Source: Adineta ricciae (lineage: Eukaryota > Rotifera > Eurotatoria > Adinetida > Adinetidae). From it: DNA of 64,000 nucleotides. The stretch is from the NCBI GenBank assembly GCA_905250025.1, contig CAJNOJ010000135.1, positions 186,001 through 250,000 on the forward strand, in the 5' to 3' direction. The notes beneath the pieces are model-generated. The model was not told the DNA's origin, searched no databases, and worked only from the letters and a program-made list of their open reading frames with translations. Positions 37,901-52,357 of this stretch are shown here, piece by piece. Within the stretch, counting starts at the first letter, position 1. Each line of letters begins with the position of its first letter. Position numbers and translations under genes: made by a program.

Positions 37901-40900
37901 AAAAAGATCAAACGAATCCTTCGGACATGATTCAACTCAACGAGACTTCTTTAACAATTGGTTCATATTCCATTCCTCGTGGTACAATGGTTTATAATGA
38001 TAAAGAAGATTACAGTTTCAAAGCGCCAACAACATTAACGAATGTCCAACGACTTTTACGTGCGATGCAATTGGTGAATAAACCGATCTTAATCGAAGGA
38101 AGTCCAGGAGTTGGAAAAACGAGTTTGGTCATTGCATTAGCGAGATTAGCTGGTTATTCTTATATAAGAATCAATTTATCTGAACAAACAGATATCAGTG
38201 ATCTTTTTGGATCGGATTTACCAGATGTTGAGAGTGGACAAGCCGGAAAATTCAAATGGCACGATGGACCTTTATTAACAGCGATTAAAAACAACCAATG
38301 GATCATTCTCGATGAGGTAAATATACAATTCATCTCATGATCAATTGACCCTTAAGAAAGTCATAGTTCCAAGTTGTAAATACTCCTAAGTCTTTTTTTA
38401 TTCAGATATGAATATGAATAATTTGATCAAAATAATTCTATTCGGATTTTCATAGTAGAGAACGGATTCGAATGAAATTGTGTTTAGTTCGCGGCTATGA
38501 CAAATAGTTGAATCTTCATTTTGTTAACGATGATCAGGTTCACTATTAACTCTGTTTCTCTGTTTAGCTTAATTTAGCGAATCAATCAGTATTGGAAGGA
38601 TTGAATGCGTGTTTAGACCATCGTGGTGAAATTTACATTCCGGAATTGAATCGAACGTTTCATATTCATGATAAACAATCATCTGTGCAATTGCGTATCT
38701 TCGCATGTCAGAATCCATATGGACAAGTCAGTGGACGAAAGGGTTTACCGAAATCGTTTCTTAATCGATTTACGACGATTTATTTTTCGGTTTTGGAGAG
38801 ACTCGATTTGAAAATCATCTGTCAACAATTGCACGAAGAAATTCCTGAAGAGAATTTAGATAAAATGTTGAATTTTAACGAGAAAATTCAAGAAGAATTC
38901 AATAAAAATCAATGGGATTTCAACCTTCGTGATTTGTTAAAATGGTGTCAAATGTTTAATAAGAATAATTCGAAAGCATTTGATTTGATTTATACTAAAC
39001 GAATGAGAACAACAAAAGATCGAGAACGAATTCAACAAATCTACGAACAAACAACCGGATGGAATGTAAAACCAATCGAAATCGATTTCAAAATCACTTC
39101 AAAAACCTTACAGGTAAATCTTCTCATACATTCACTTCATTTGTCACTCTAACATTCGAATTCATTTTAGATCGGTTCAACTACTTGGTCACGCGAATCC
39201 ATTCGTCTTCCAACTTTATCGTTAACTCATCCGCTTTTATTATTACGTCATCAATTATCAAATCTTTCATCGATATTTGAATGTTTGACATTATCATGGC
39301 CAATTCTTCTCGTTGGTTCATCATCTCGTTCGTCAAAATCAAGTTTAATTCATCTTTTATCATGTCTATGTGGACATCAATGTCAAACATTCGAGCTGAA
39401 CTCTTCGATTGATACAAATGAACTTTTGGGAAATTATGAACAATTCAATTTTCAACAATATGCCAAATATCATTTGAATTTATTAAAACACGAGTATTTC
39501 CAAACAAATGAGAGAAATCTTTCTAATCAATTCAATTTTGACAATCAAATCATCACGATTGAATATCTCAATGACTTGAAAAAATATTTTCCATCGAACG
39601 AAATCGACAAATTAATTTCGAAATGTTCCCAAGAACAACATTTCGTTTGGATCGAATCGATTCTCATTCGTTCAATGAAACAAGGCCATTGGTTGATCTT
39701 AGAAAACGTCAACCAATGTTCACTAAGTGTTTTAGACCGATTAAATTCTCTATTAGAACCAAATGGAGAATTAATCTTAAACGAAGGCGGTGGACAAGGA
39801 TCGATTATCAAACCACATAAAGATTTTCGATTGATTTTGACAATGGATCCCAAACAAGGCAACGGAGAAATTTCTCGAGCAATGAGAAATCGATGTTGTG
39901 AAATATTTATTGATGATCAACAGAATGAAAACATTTTCGATATGAAAGAGTTAATTTACGCATGTCAAATTGATCAACACAAATTACAAGAAGATTTTCT
40001 ACAAATTCATCAGAAACTTTCGCAAAAAGGTTTGATTTTTCGTTAAACTACACTGATCAATACATATCTCAGAAGTATAGAATCATGAAAAAGAGTAAAA
40101 ATTATTTGCGATGTTTTTACTATTTTCATCACCTTGAAATTTCGAAATGAATTTTGAATATTTGATTTTAGTGTCGACATTTGCATATCATAATCTGATT
40201 CGTGCTTGTTTGTTATTCAATGAATTATCTCGTTCAATTACCGATCCATTTCGTTTGGCGATTAAAACTGCATATCGAACATTAAATTCTCGCTTGAATG
40301 ATGAACTCGATTTGATCATTGATGAGTTTCTCTCGATAGATATGTCATCGGATTTTCAAAATTCACCAACTCAAATCGCAAATCTTTGTTTACAACCGGA
40401 ATTAACACTTTCATTCAAACGAAATCTTCCCCTATGGAATTCTTCGATTGAAACTGATCAACGAAAATTTCAAATATTATTCTATCGTTTTCTCGAACAT
40501 CTTTCGACGTCAACGACTGAATTCGATTTGTTTTGTTCGAAACATCCTCAACATACGCATTTGATCAATCTTGCAAATGAAGTTTCTTCTCGGGAAAAGA
40601 ATTTCTTAATACGAATTTTGATTGAACATGATTCGGTGATGAAACAAACGAGAAAAAGTGTGAAAACGAAATTTATTGACGAACAATTGTTCTTTGACGT
40701 TCATCAAGGACAATTTTGGATGGCGATGAAAGAATATTTCATCAAAACGTTCAATTCGTGAGCATTTCTTAGCGAAATGTGTAATTAAAACTTATATTTT
40801 CCATTTAGATCCGATGTGTTTTTGAATGATGAATTATCCTTTTCATATTATCGTTCATGGCGATGGTTTTTATCGGTCATAGATGATTCTCCATCGGATT

Positions 40901-43900
40901 TGATTAATCGTCGTCTTCATTTGATCATTGCTTGGCCTTATATACGTTCATTGTTCTTAATTTCCACGGAAAATTCCTTGTTCATTCAACAAATTCAGCA
41001 GATCGATGAACAATACATGACAATTCAAAATGAATTTCTTCGTTTTTATCATTGGTATCAAAATCAACAACATGATTTGATCAAAACGAAGATCGAATAC
41101 GAATTCGTCTGCCGGAAACGAGAAGTCTTTCAACAAATCGATTTATTTTCTGATAACAAATCAGAAAAAAATCTCGAAAGATATTTACAATATTGGTTTC
41201 ACTATGAAAAACAACTAATCGACTCGTTTCGACGTCTTAGTCATTCTCAAGTAAGTTTACAGATGTCCAAACGATAGATTTCAACACTTTACTCAGTTTT
41301 TTAATGAAATCTGAAATGATTAAACATTCCGAGGGACTAACAAAAGTGCACGTTTTTACTTTGATAAATCAGTTGAACCTCGTGGAAACACGAAGTAAAG
41401 TCTCGCACAGTAGAACACTGTGAATGAATACGTTAAAACGAACTTTTCTTCGTTTAGACAAACGATTTGGATGTTTTCAATGAAATCGAAACCAGTTGGA
41501 ATGAATTGAAATATTCCACGACGATATTCGATCATGAAATTCTGTTTTACAATACATTTGATTCGATTGTTTATTATCAATATCAATGGATCGATTGTTT
41601 TCTTCACGGAACTTCTTGTTCACAACCCTTCATCGCTTCATCAATTCCATTTCATCCAACATCAAATTCCGATGAATATTTTTGTCAATTGATATCTTAT
41701 TCCAACTCTCCCTCGATAATTAAACTCTATATCGAGAAATGGCTTGTTCAATCTCCTTCTACATCGTTATTTCATTATTACAACATTCGCACATCGAATG
41801 TTCCATTCGGTTTATATGACAAAATTCATCAACAGATTCATTTTTGGTCGAAATTTCTTTGGTTTAACGGTTCATTTCTTCAATGTGATCGATCAACACT
41901 CGAAACATTTGTTCGAAATTGTTTGCAAGATCGTTCGGTCGAGCGAACAAATCTTTGTTTTGCACTGATCGAACAAAGTTTCAATGAAATCGAATTGATT
42001 CAACCGCGTGGCGAAATCGATCCGATTATTTACGAACAGATTCTTCGTGATTATCACGGAAAATTTCAATCGGAGATTTCCTTTGAATATCAACTACGAG
42101 CAGAATGTCAGGAGAAATATGAATATTCAATGAATTGTTCAATTCACCGATGGGAAAATCAAATGAAAATAATTTTGAATGAAATTCAAAGTGAACAAAA
42201 GGAATTTTATCGTTTAAACAATGATCAATATCAAATGTTAATTGTTTATCTGACAAAACAATTGATTGGAGAGTTGTTAAATAAGAAATTCCTTGTCGAG
42301 GAGATTTACGAGAAAAAACAAAGGAAAGTTTATGAACAATGGAGAAAAAATCTCGTTGAATTTCATCGAAATGTGATTTTATCCGAGAAATTTTATCTTT
42401 ATCGAGATATCACAATGCCTTTGATGAAACAAGTCTTTCAAATCGTTTTGGCATTTGATTATCATTTTCAATTGAAGAACGAAGAAAAGAAAAAACTCTT
42501 TCCACATTGTCTTCTACCAGTTGATACAAATCATCTCAATTTATTCGATATCGCCAAAGATTTATTCGAAAAAAGAACTTTTGTGCAACAAACAATGCCA
42601 ACAGAACAATTCAGACAGTAAGATTTTTCAATCATAACAGAAACACTTCTAAAATCCTCAGATCAGTTGCATCACAGTGGAAATTTCGAGTTCGATGCGA
42701 TCGTGATCATAAATTAATGTGAATTGAGTAGAGAGAAATCGAAATGCGAACTTTCGATTAGTTAATATTGAGTATTGAAATTTGATTCTTTTTGTTTTAG
42801 GTTCTTTGTATTGATTCTTGAATATTTGGTTGTTTATTCGCATACAGTTGACAAACATTCGAAAGAATTTCGAGAATTATTGCAAAAATATTTGGAAACC
42901 GTACATTATCTATGGTCAGAAGAACAACGACAAATCGATGAAGAAAAACGATTATCATCGAGTATTTATCGTCATGAAACAAGTGAAGTTGAAAGTGAAC
43001 AAGATTATCACGAATATCATCGTTTATTTCCATCATTCGATTTACACTTTCAAGAATTTCTTCCTCCACAAGATACAATTCCAAATGAAGAAACAAAATC
43101 TGTTGAAGAAAAACCTTCGAAATCCTCCATTCTTCCACATTATCTTCTCTTCGAATACTTATCTTCTATCATCATTCATCAAAATCTCTCCTTATCAGAT
43201 CTTATTCTTCCATTTTTCAATACCATTTATGAATTCGGTGAAGATAATCGTTTGATCACTCATATGATTCGTCTTTCCATTAAATCCAAAGAATCTTTGT
43301 CAACATATTTCTTAAATCAAAACAAACCATTTGATATTTATCAAGATTCGAAATCTTCAATGGTTATCGAATGTTTTCCAACGATTGAATCAATCGAACA
43401 ACGCACAACTTTCCTCCTTCTCTCTCATGAAAATCATCCAACTCTCACCGAAATTCTTCTTGTCATCCAACGCTTAAAATCATTTTCCATCTCCCATTCT
43501 CTAATCAAATTTCTCTATGGTTTCGACATTCTCTTCACTAAATTAACTTATTGGCAACAAACTTATGCATCGAAAACCCTTCAAACTACCTTCGATATTC
43601 AATTGGAACAATTAACTGCTTTAATCATTCGATTTCGCAAATACGAATTCAATTGTTATGAACAATCATTATCAATGATTGATTATAATCATCGTCAATC
43701 GACAATTACCAATTGGTGGTTACATTTCTTTCATTTAATCAACTCCAAACATGAAAATCTCGATGAATTGGAAAAAACTCTTCATGACTTTTTCCGCCAA
43801 TCAACTTTGGGTGATTTTTCGACTCGTTTGGAAATCTGTCAATTATTCTTTAAATATTTTCATAATGAAAATCGATTCATTCTCAATTCGATTATTCAAT

Positions 43901-46900
43901 ATTATCAACAATTCGTTGAACATATCGAACAACAGCGAATGTCACTTCGAAAACCGATCGAAACCGAAATGAAGAAATTTCTCAGCATTCAACAATGGAA
44001 AGACACGAATTATTATTCACTTAAACAATCCATTGACAAATGTCATCAATTCTTATTCAAATCAATGAAAAAATACCGACAAATTCTTCATCAACCGATT
44101 GAAAAATCTCTTTCTTCGTATCAAATCTCGTTTCAATTGACCAACGATGATTTCTTTCGTTTAATCAAACTGAAATTTAACAAGAAAATCTTTCATTTAC
44201 ATAATTTCTCTCTCACCAACGAAGTGAAATTCGATGCTCAAACGATCGTTCAACTTTCCTCGGCAATTTTCTCAATGAAAATTGAAACAACCGATCGTAA
44301 AGAACTAAAACAGTTGTACACCGAAAAACGACAACTCATTACTCAATTATTTCAGAAATTAACATCAATTGGTTTGTCCTTTCGAAAAGGTTTGATGAAT
44401 CTTCATTCTCAAACGTTATTCGCCGTTCCACCAGTCGATTTCTCATTTCATCCGATCGATTTCGAACGAAATTACGGTTTAATCGAAACGAAGAAGAAAA
44501 AATTGGTTTTGAAAGATCGAAGAGAAGTTTTCGAGCGATTCTCGAAGATTTTTCACGAAACCGATTGGAATTATTATCGAATTTTGTATCAACATAAGCA
44601 AATTGATGTTCTTTCGAAAGTGAACAAACTCGATCCGATTATTTATCAACGAATTCAAGGTTTTCAAGAACATTTAATGAAAATCATTTATCAACAGAAA
44701 TTGCTCCTTCATTCGTTCATTCAACAATACGAAGATTTCACAAAAACATTTTCTCTTTATTCTAAACGAGATTTTCAATATGAATTGAATGAAATTGATC
44801 AATTGTACCATGCGACAATTCGATTAATCGAAAGAATTTACTCGTTTTTGTTGATTATTCGATCAATTCCGATGAATTCAATTGAATCAATTCCGATTTT
44901 GGATATTCGACCGAATTATGTTCAGTTGTTGAGTTCAAATGATCTAACGAGTTTATTGGAGAAATTTTCCGAACGATTGAAGATTTTATTAACGAAATTA
45001 AATGAGTTCTATGAGAATGTTATCGATTATCATCCATTATTGAAGGAAATTTATGATTTACAACAAGAAATCTGTTTATCAAAAGAACAAATTGAAAATG
45101 TTATGGAGAAATTATTCATCGATGAACATCTCTTTCCAAATGATCATTTTGTCGGAGATTTAACAAAGAATTTCATGGAAATTTACACGGAATTCTCTCG
45201 CATAAACGTTCTCAAACAAAACAATGGTTTGTCTTTTCGAATTTCTTTAAAATCTTCATTTTTCTTTCTTTAGATTCAATTCCAACAGTAAATTCTAAAT
45301 CATTAAGACGTTATACCAAACGATTGATCTCTTCTCTGGACGAATTTTCTTCTCAATCGAATCCAACATCGATGTGGCTTGTTCATTTTTATAATTATTT
45401 CAACGGACATTTCACACGTTTCGATCTTTCATCTCTCACAAAATTAATTTCTAAATCGATCACGCCGAAATCCATTCCATTTTTTCATCAAATTCATCTC
45501 CTCATCGAACAATTATTGTACCGATTCATCTATTATCATCATTATACGTCGCAGATTTATCTGGCGCTGAGTAATACGTTCTCGGCGTTGTTACGAGATG
45601 GATTTCAAATGCCACCGGAAGAGAGCGAAGAGAACGAAGAACAGAAAACGGAAGGTGGAATGTCAGGAATGGGCGAAGGACAAGTTGGTAAAGATGCCAA
45701 AGATGTTTCTGATCAAATCGAAACTGAAGATCAGTTGGATGAAGCGAAAGCACCCGGACAAGAACAAGAAGAGACGAAAGAACAGGAAAGTGTTTCCGAA
45801 GAAAAGAACGGAATGGAAGTTTCATTCGATTTCGAAGGAGATCTGGAAGATCCATCGAAAGGTGAAGATGAAAATGAAGATGAAAATGAAAAGGAAAGTG
45901 ACGCAGATGATGACAATATGGAAGATCAAATGGGTGATGTCGATGAAGATGATCAAGGTGAAGTTTTCGATGAGAAAAAATGGGGTGACGAAGATAAAGA
46001 AGAAGAGAAGGAGGAAAAAGATGAACCAAATGAAAGTGACAAAACTACTGGAAAAGATAAAAAACAACGGGATGGTCTTTCGGCAAAGAATGAACAATTG
46101 GAATTAGATGACGAAACAATAGATGAGCAACAACAATATGAAGATCAACCACCAGAAACGACAGACAATGAAGAAATCAATCCAGAGGACAAACCTTTAG
46201 AACTTCCAGACAACATGGATTTAGATGGAAATGATGAAAAAGACGAAACTAATCAAGAAAATCCTGATGAATTGAATCCTCAAGGTGAAGACGATAGAGA
46301 TTCATGTGCTGAGCAAGAAGACGAAAATAAAGAAGAAGAAGAAACAACTAAAGACGACGAAGAGAACATTGAATCCACCCGAAATCATATTCCCGATGAT
46401 CTTCCCAATCAAGAAGACGAACAACTTGAACAATCAGCATTAACTCAAGATAAAACGTCGAATGCTGATTCGAAAGATCAACCAAACGATCTTCAACAAA
46501 GTATCGCCAATGCAGAAACATTTGAAGACGAAAAGAAAACGAAAGATCAACAACAAGAACAACTTGGCGAATCTTCATCAACAAAAACTTCTCAAACACA
46601 GCAAATGTCGTCGAATCAACAAAATCAATTAACTCAACAATTAAATCAAGACCAACAAAAAGCAGAAAACAATCCGAATAAAACTTCCAACGAACAGCGA
46701 ACATTAAGTGAAATCGCTTCTCTAATTGATCAAAATATCAAAGCGGCATTCGATCTCGAACAAAATGAACAAGTCGATGAAACTCCTATGGATGATCTTC
46801 CAACCATCGATCAATCCAATCAATCTACTCAAATCTACGCACACGCCAAAAACATTCCAAAAGATCTCGAACAACAAAAACAAATTCTCGATTCTGCGAC

Positions 46901-48268
46901 TGATCAACAAGCGAAACAACATCAGGATGATGTCGATCAACCACCAACTGAACCTGAACCGATGATCATCGATAATCAACAACAAGAAAACGAAGAAGAT
47001 AAACAACAAGCCAAACCTTCAACATTAAAAAAGGATCCAATAACAAAAAATCAATCATCATCGCATCACGATCAACAATCATCAGCAAATCCATCCGAAG
47101 AGCCGAATGAAATGATCTCCATTGACAAACCATTCATTCCAACAACAACTGTCGAACATCAATTCGATTATTCAGCACATGTCAAACCAACAAATCTAGC
47201 TGAACAAATCGAATATCAATTAGAAGAATGGTACACGAATTCCAATGAGAATTTAGCAGATGAACAACAAAATGCCGAACAACTTTGGACACAATTGGAA
47301 TATTTAACTCAACCGTACGTATTCGAATTATGTGAACAACTTCGTCTTCTTCTCGAACCTACACAACGTACGAAATATTCCGGAGATTATCGAACAGGAA
47401 AACGTTTGAATATGAAACGAATTATTTCCTACATTGCATCCGATTTTCGTAAAGATCGAATTTGGCTTCGACGATTAAAACCCTCGAAAAGACAATATCA
47501 ATTAATTCTAGCAATTGATGACAGTCAATCGATGGGAAATTTACAAGTAAAACGCTTAGCTTTAGAATCTCTGATTCTTCTTGGTCAAACTTTAAATCTA
47601 TTGGATATTGGACAATTCGGAATTGTATCATTCGGACAATACATTCGAATGTTACAACCATTAAATCAAACATTTAATCATGAGAATGGAATTGAAATAT
47701 TAAAACAATTAAAATTTGATCAAACAAAAACACTTTTAGCTGAAGTACGATGATATTCTTCTTGGAATGTTTGCTTGTCATATATTCATTTTTCTATTTA
47801 GTTAATGGAATCAGTTACACACACGTTTAGTAAAGAAAAAATTCAAATATCCAATCCATTATCTCAATTATTAATCATTTTATCTGATGGACGTGGATTA
47901 ACTGTTTCAGGAAAAGAACGTTTATTAAAAAGTGTTCGTCATGCGATCTCTCAGAACATTTTTGTTGTTTTTGTGATACTTGATAATATCAATCAAGAAA
48001 AATCCACGTCGATCTTTCAAATAAACGAAGCAATTTTCAATGGTGATAAGGTAAATCATTCACAATGATAAACAACAAGTTTTGTTTTTTTTTTGTTCAT
48101 TGATTTAATTTTGTATTTCAGGTGGAATTTCGTTCATATTTGGATAGTTTTCCATTTCCTTATTATTTAGTCATACAAAATTTGGAAATGTTACCTCGTG
48201 CTTTAATTGATGTGCTAAGACAATTTCTTGAATTGACTACAACAAACAACAACAACAGTAATCAGTGA
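31926..48268 (+). CDS. MDN1: Midasin (MDN1/Rea1), giant AAA ATPase of 60S ribosome assembly
   Basis: Midasin is a dynein-like ATPase that strips assembly factors from pre-60S particles in the nucleolus and nucleus. ATG at 31926 begins MDIDCEHHRILLSIIQQIPD and TGA at 48266-48268 ends it. Six AAA modules are readable. AAA1 (about 33080-33600) has degenerate Walker A SSISNGKT. AAA2 (about 34430) is GETGCGKT, AAA3 (about 36030-36480) GETSVGKT, AAA4 (about 36960) GETGCGKT and AAA5 (about 38090) GSPGVGKT. AAA6 (about 39300) is degenerate, GSSSRSSKSS. Walker B motifs such as IILDELNLAS are visible. A long helical linker follows (40150-45300), then a Glu/Asp/Gln-rich stretch (45600-47150), then the MIDAS domain with LAIDDSQSMGN (about 47510) that binds UBL-containing factors. 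Most introns are about 50-60 nt; longer ones lie near 38319-38568 and 41251-41458. The length fits the family (over 4,500 residues). Confidence 0.96.
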
Positions 48269-51200
48269 TTGTTGTTGATGAGTATTTTGTTATTTGTTTT
48301 TCTTGTTTTGTTTTTGTTATTAAACAAACAAAATAATTCGATTTTCCCTCGTTTTCCTTTTACCACTGCGTCGATGTTGTTTTTAGTTAACCATTTCCCA
48401 AAGGAAACTCTTCATAGTAATACTCGGAATAATTACACATTCAAGACAAATAGCGAACGATACAGAGAGAGAGAAATAATCGAGTCACCTAACAATCATG
48501 TCCTATCAAGAAGAGGAAATCATTCATTAATTCTATTCATCATCAAGACAACATTTGAGATACGTTCTTATAACTTATCAAAATACCAATTCCGTTCCTT
48601 TGTTTTCAAGATACTCTTAGGCTTGAAAATACATCAGAATAGAAAAGAAAAACATCGAGGTTTTTACGTTTCGGGGCTCTTCTATTTGTAGATAGCATTA
48701 CCATTCATTTCATCTTCTCAGCATGGTCATTATATTCTGCTTTCGTCAACGAGTCCAATGATAACATGAGGACTCACTCGCACTTTTTTCTTTCTTTCTT
48801 TCTTTCTTTGTCCCTTATCTTTTCAATAAGAGACACTTGCATGTCAATATAATCAAGACTTTCGATGTACTGAGCGTATTGTGTAGTAGAAGAAGAAAAT
48901 TTCCATAATACACGGGTTTTGTCCTCTGAGGCTTAACGGCGAATAATTTCTTATTGAAATAAATAAGTTTATTTCTTTCTTAGATGAAAAACCATTGATC
49001 TTGATTTACTATTCTATGAAAAGTCGGTTGCTTGAGCATCATTTCACTTTCAATTGGAAATAACATTTCATCCAATTCACAAAGAAACGTTTCGTTCATC
49101 GAAGACAGGCAAATCTCCTCGCGAGATTTAATCCGAATAGGTTGAAGTGTTTTGTGACAAAAGAGGAAGATTCTTTCTTTTTAATTATCTTTATCCTATT
49201 CAACGACTGTCTCTGACAGACGTATTCTTTGGATCTTTCCACGCCCGTGAAAGAAAAATAAATTTCTGAAAAAAGTTTCTAGCTTGTCACCTCTGTCTGT
49301 ATGAATAGACGCGACTAACAGTGCTAAGTAAAGGATTCTTTTTCTCTTCTGTCTTCCGGAATAAAGGGGGGTAGAAGAAAAACCACATAGAAAGATTTTC
49401 TGCGTTTTTTCCTTTATCTCTACCAAAATTCCCGTAGTTTTGTCAGTGTTCGTCTTTTGAGAAACAAACAGAACTAATAGCAATAGCAGACCGATGAATG
49501 ACGAAGAAAATATTTTTCTGTAAAGCTTAGAAAGAGAAGAAAAAGCAAAGAAGAAGAAAAAAACTTACGGAATAGAAAGAACGCGCAAATGAATGTAATG
49601 TCTAACTGATAGTTACTTGTGATGGTCGACGCGTTTTTTTCTTTTTGCTTATATTTGTTAATTAATAAACTCAGATTTCGGTTCAGCACTGTTATTTCTA
49701 AGTAGAACGTTTCATGCTCGTCTTTCTTTCTTATATTTGAATGAATCCGTTATTATTATCTCGTTTGATTCAATATATTTTTAGATAATATAACCACGCG
49801 TGATCGATCTTAGTGTGTGTGTGTTTTTCGGTAAGAAGATTTCTTTTTTTTTTCTTTTTCTCAGACATCATTATCTTCTTCAAAGAGGAGGAAGGTTTCC
49901 TTGAATGATTTTAAAGGAAAATTTTTAACGAGGACATCGAACTATTGTTATACACTGTTTACAATTAAGACGATAGATGAAGGAGAAGAAAAAAAACTAG
50001 CAAATGAGAAGTGTTGTATTAGACCAAGTTAAAGGAAACCGAATATGCTTTGTCATGCGAACAGTTGGAAGAGAATGTAATAAATAATGAAGATAATAAT
50101 ATAGCAGAAAATGCTTATTGAATTGAAATGAAATTAGAGAGATTCAGTGGACCTTGATCTCTGAACGAAATTGTTTTCAATTTGTTCAGAATGCTTCGTA
50201 ATTAAGAGACATATGAGTTCTACAAATGTCGTTTCGTTCGTCGTGTTGTTGTTGTCGTCGTCGTCGTCTTATAGATTATTTCTGATTGTTGATAAGATAT
50301 CTGAATGGAGAAATAGTTATGCCGGAAAGAAAGATTATCAATGTTTTCGACATTTTTCGTCGTCGTTGAAAGTCTTTATTCATTTGCTAATCATTTTATT
50401 TTCATCTCAATTGACTCACAAGTATTTAAACGAGCAAACGATTAAATAAAAAAAGAAGACGACGAAGAAGAAGAACGAGATCGTTAGAAAAATGAGAATG
50501 TATAACGACCAAAAAAAAAAGAAGGAAAGAATCGTTAGGAGTCATTCATGCTGCTTTCTATCAAGGGACTCTCTCACTGTAATAATATTCTTCTTCTTTT
50601 TTTTTCTCGTTTTTTTTCTCTCGGCTCTTCTTCATTATATGTATGACGTGAGTGATTTTTCTTTTTTTTTGCATACACGACACAGATATAGAGATATAAG
50701 ACGACAGCAATTGAAGTTTCTTTTCGACTTATTCAATTGACGATTCTTCCAATTCGAAATCATTGTTATTTATATTATGTTGTAAGTATTCGATGTAACG
50801 AGAAAAGGAAGAAAAGGCTCAAGACGTTATTGACAATGTGTTGATTAAATTTGTATATTCCGACCTTTGGTAATAAACTCAAAACCGGAAGCATTCAGCA
50901 TCTCCTGTCAGTTCGATCATGTAAATACACGTTGGATTGGATTAGGAAAGAAAAAACGAATAAAAATACCGATAATATTACGAGTGACACAGTAAATCAG
51001 GCGTAAGAGACAACTGTACAGGTAGAAAGTAGTAAAAAGAAAAAAAAACCATAAAGATTATACACTTGCTTAAGCCAGTCATGCCTCGATAGGTATTCGA
51101 CGTATGTAAAGTACACATAGATAATAAAAAGCGCATTTATATCTTTTTCATCTGAGCTTTAAATAATTCAATCAACATTCTTTTTCTCGTATTTTTGCTT

Positions 51201-52357
51201 CTCTCTCTCTCATTTATTTCAAATAAAAGGTAAGATATTCATTCTAGTTTCTTTTCTCAACAGCTGTTATAAAAGAATGTTAAATGAGATAACAAGAATT
51301 TGTTACTTTTCTTTCTCTCGCTGACCGTATTTATTTTTCTTGTTGACATTTGCGAAAAAAGTTCGTTGAAGATGCTTATCAACTATCTATGAGTTGTGTT
51401 TTTTTTTGACGAGCAGTGAGGTTTTTTCTTGAAACATTGACATGTATGATAATTGATTTTGAGTTGAGTGCAACAAAAATATCTTTGATTTCGTTTGCAA
51501 ATGTTTCTTTCGATATACTCGATTGAATTATTTTGCGTTGTAGAAATGTCATTTGGAAAGTTTTGTTTTATAGTAACGAAATTTAAAAGGAGAAAAGAAA
51601 AAAAAAAGAATCAACTAATGGATGTGAAGAGGTGCGTTTAGTGAAAGTAAGAGAAAATGACACTTATGCCAATGACAAGAGAAAAATGAGTTTGCCTTGC
51701 TTTTGAATTAGAAGATTTCCAAAATGACGTCTACTTCGTTTTTCTTCTTTCTTTCATCTTTCGACTAAATTTATTAGTTTTTTGTCACTTTGTGTCGATA
51801 AAAGTCATTTATTTTCTCCGCTCTTTCTCCTCTTATTCATTTTCGTCACGCTCTCATGAAAAGTTCGTCAATATCTCTTAAACTCGTGCCGATGAGAACA
51901 ACAAAAGTATTCGCATCATCATCATCAACAACAACAACAACGAAACGAGACGAAGAACACATCTAACCCGTTCCTCTCCTATCTTCTCTGTATTCCCTAT
52001 ACACTCTTGTGTCTTTTATTACTGGAATACATCGCTCGAAGCACCAGCAGTAGTTGTAGATGCAGTAGTAGCGGATATGACTGGTTTTTTTTCTGCGCTC
52101 TTTTTCTCTTGTTCGGCCTTGGTTGATTCTGTCTTTCTCACACACACGCGCGCACTATCGAGAGAAGAACATTTTTTTTTTATTGTGTTCTGTTCTATGC
52201 CGACGGTTGCCACTATCGTTCGACATACTACAATTCAATTGCGTTTTCTCCGTTTTTTTTTTTACTGTTAGTTTTTTTTTCTTCTTTTCATTAGTAAGAT
52301 GTGTGTATATATATTTTAGGCTTCCATCGATCATCACATCTAAAGAAATAACTAATC
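48269..52357. other. Long non-coding region upstream of PKA regulatory subunit
   Basis: About 4.1 kb without a supportable gene. It contains a TTTC microsatellite (48786-48809), a GT run near 49815, TTG/TCG triplet runs near 50250-50270, GAA-rich tracts and CAT/CAA triplets near 51915-51945. Open frames are low-complexity and unlike database-style proteins. A short intron-like segment (GTAAGA near 52293 to TTTTAG at 52319) just before the PKA start suggests a spliced or trans-spliced leader. Confidence 0.5.
48786..48809. repeat. TTTC microsatellite
   Basis: About six tandem TTTC units. Confidence 0.85.

Noticed and set aside
45526-46107. Long open frames on both strands within the acidic part of midasin
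   Set aside because: They are frame and antisense shadows of the Glu/Asp/Gln-rich codons and have only low-complexity His/Leu or Lys/Met composition.
48269-48691. 140-codon frame directly after the midasin stop
   Set aside because: Phe/Leu-rich beginning from T-rich sequence, no motif, and it lies in the expected 3' UTR.
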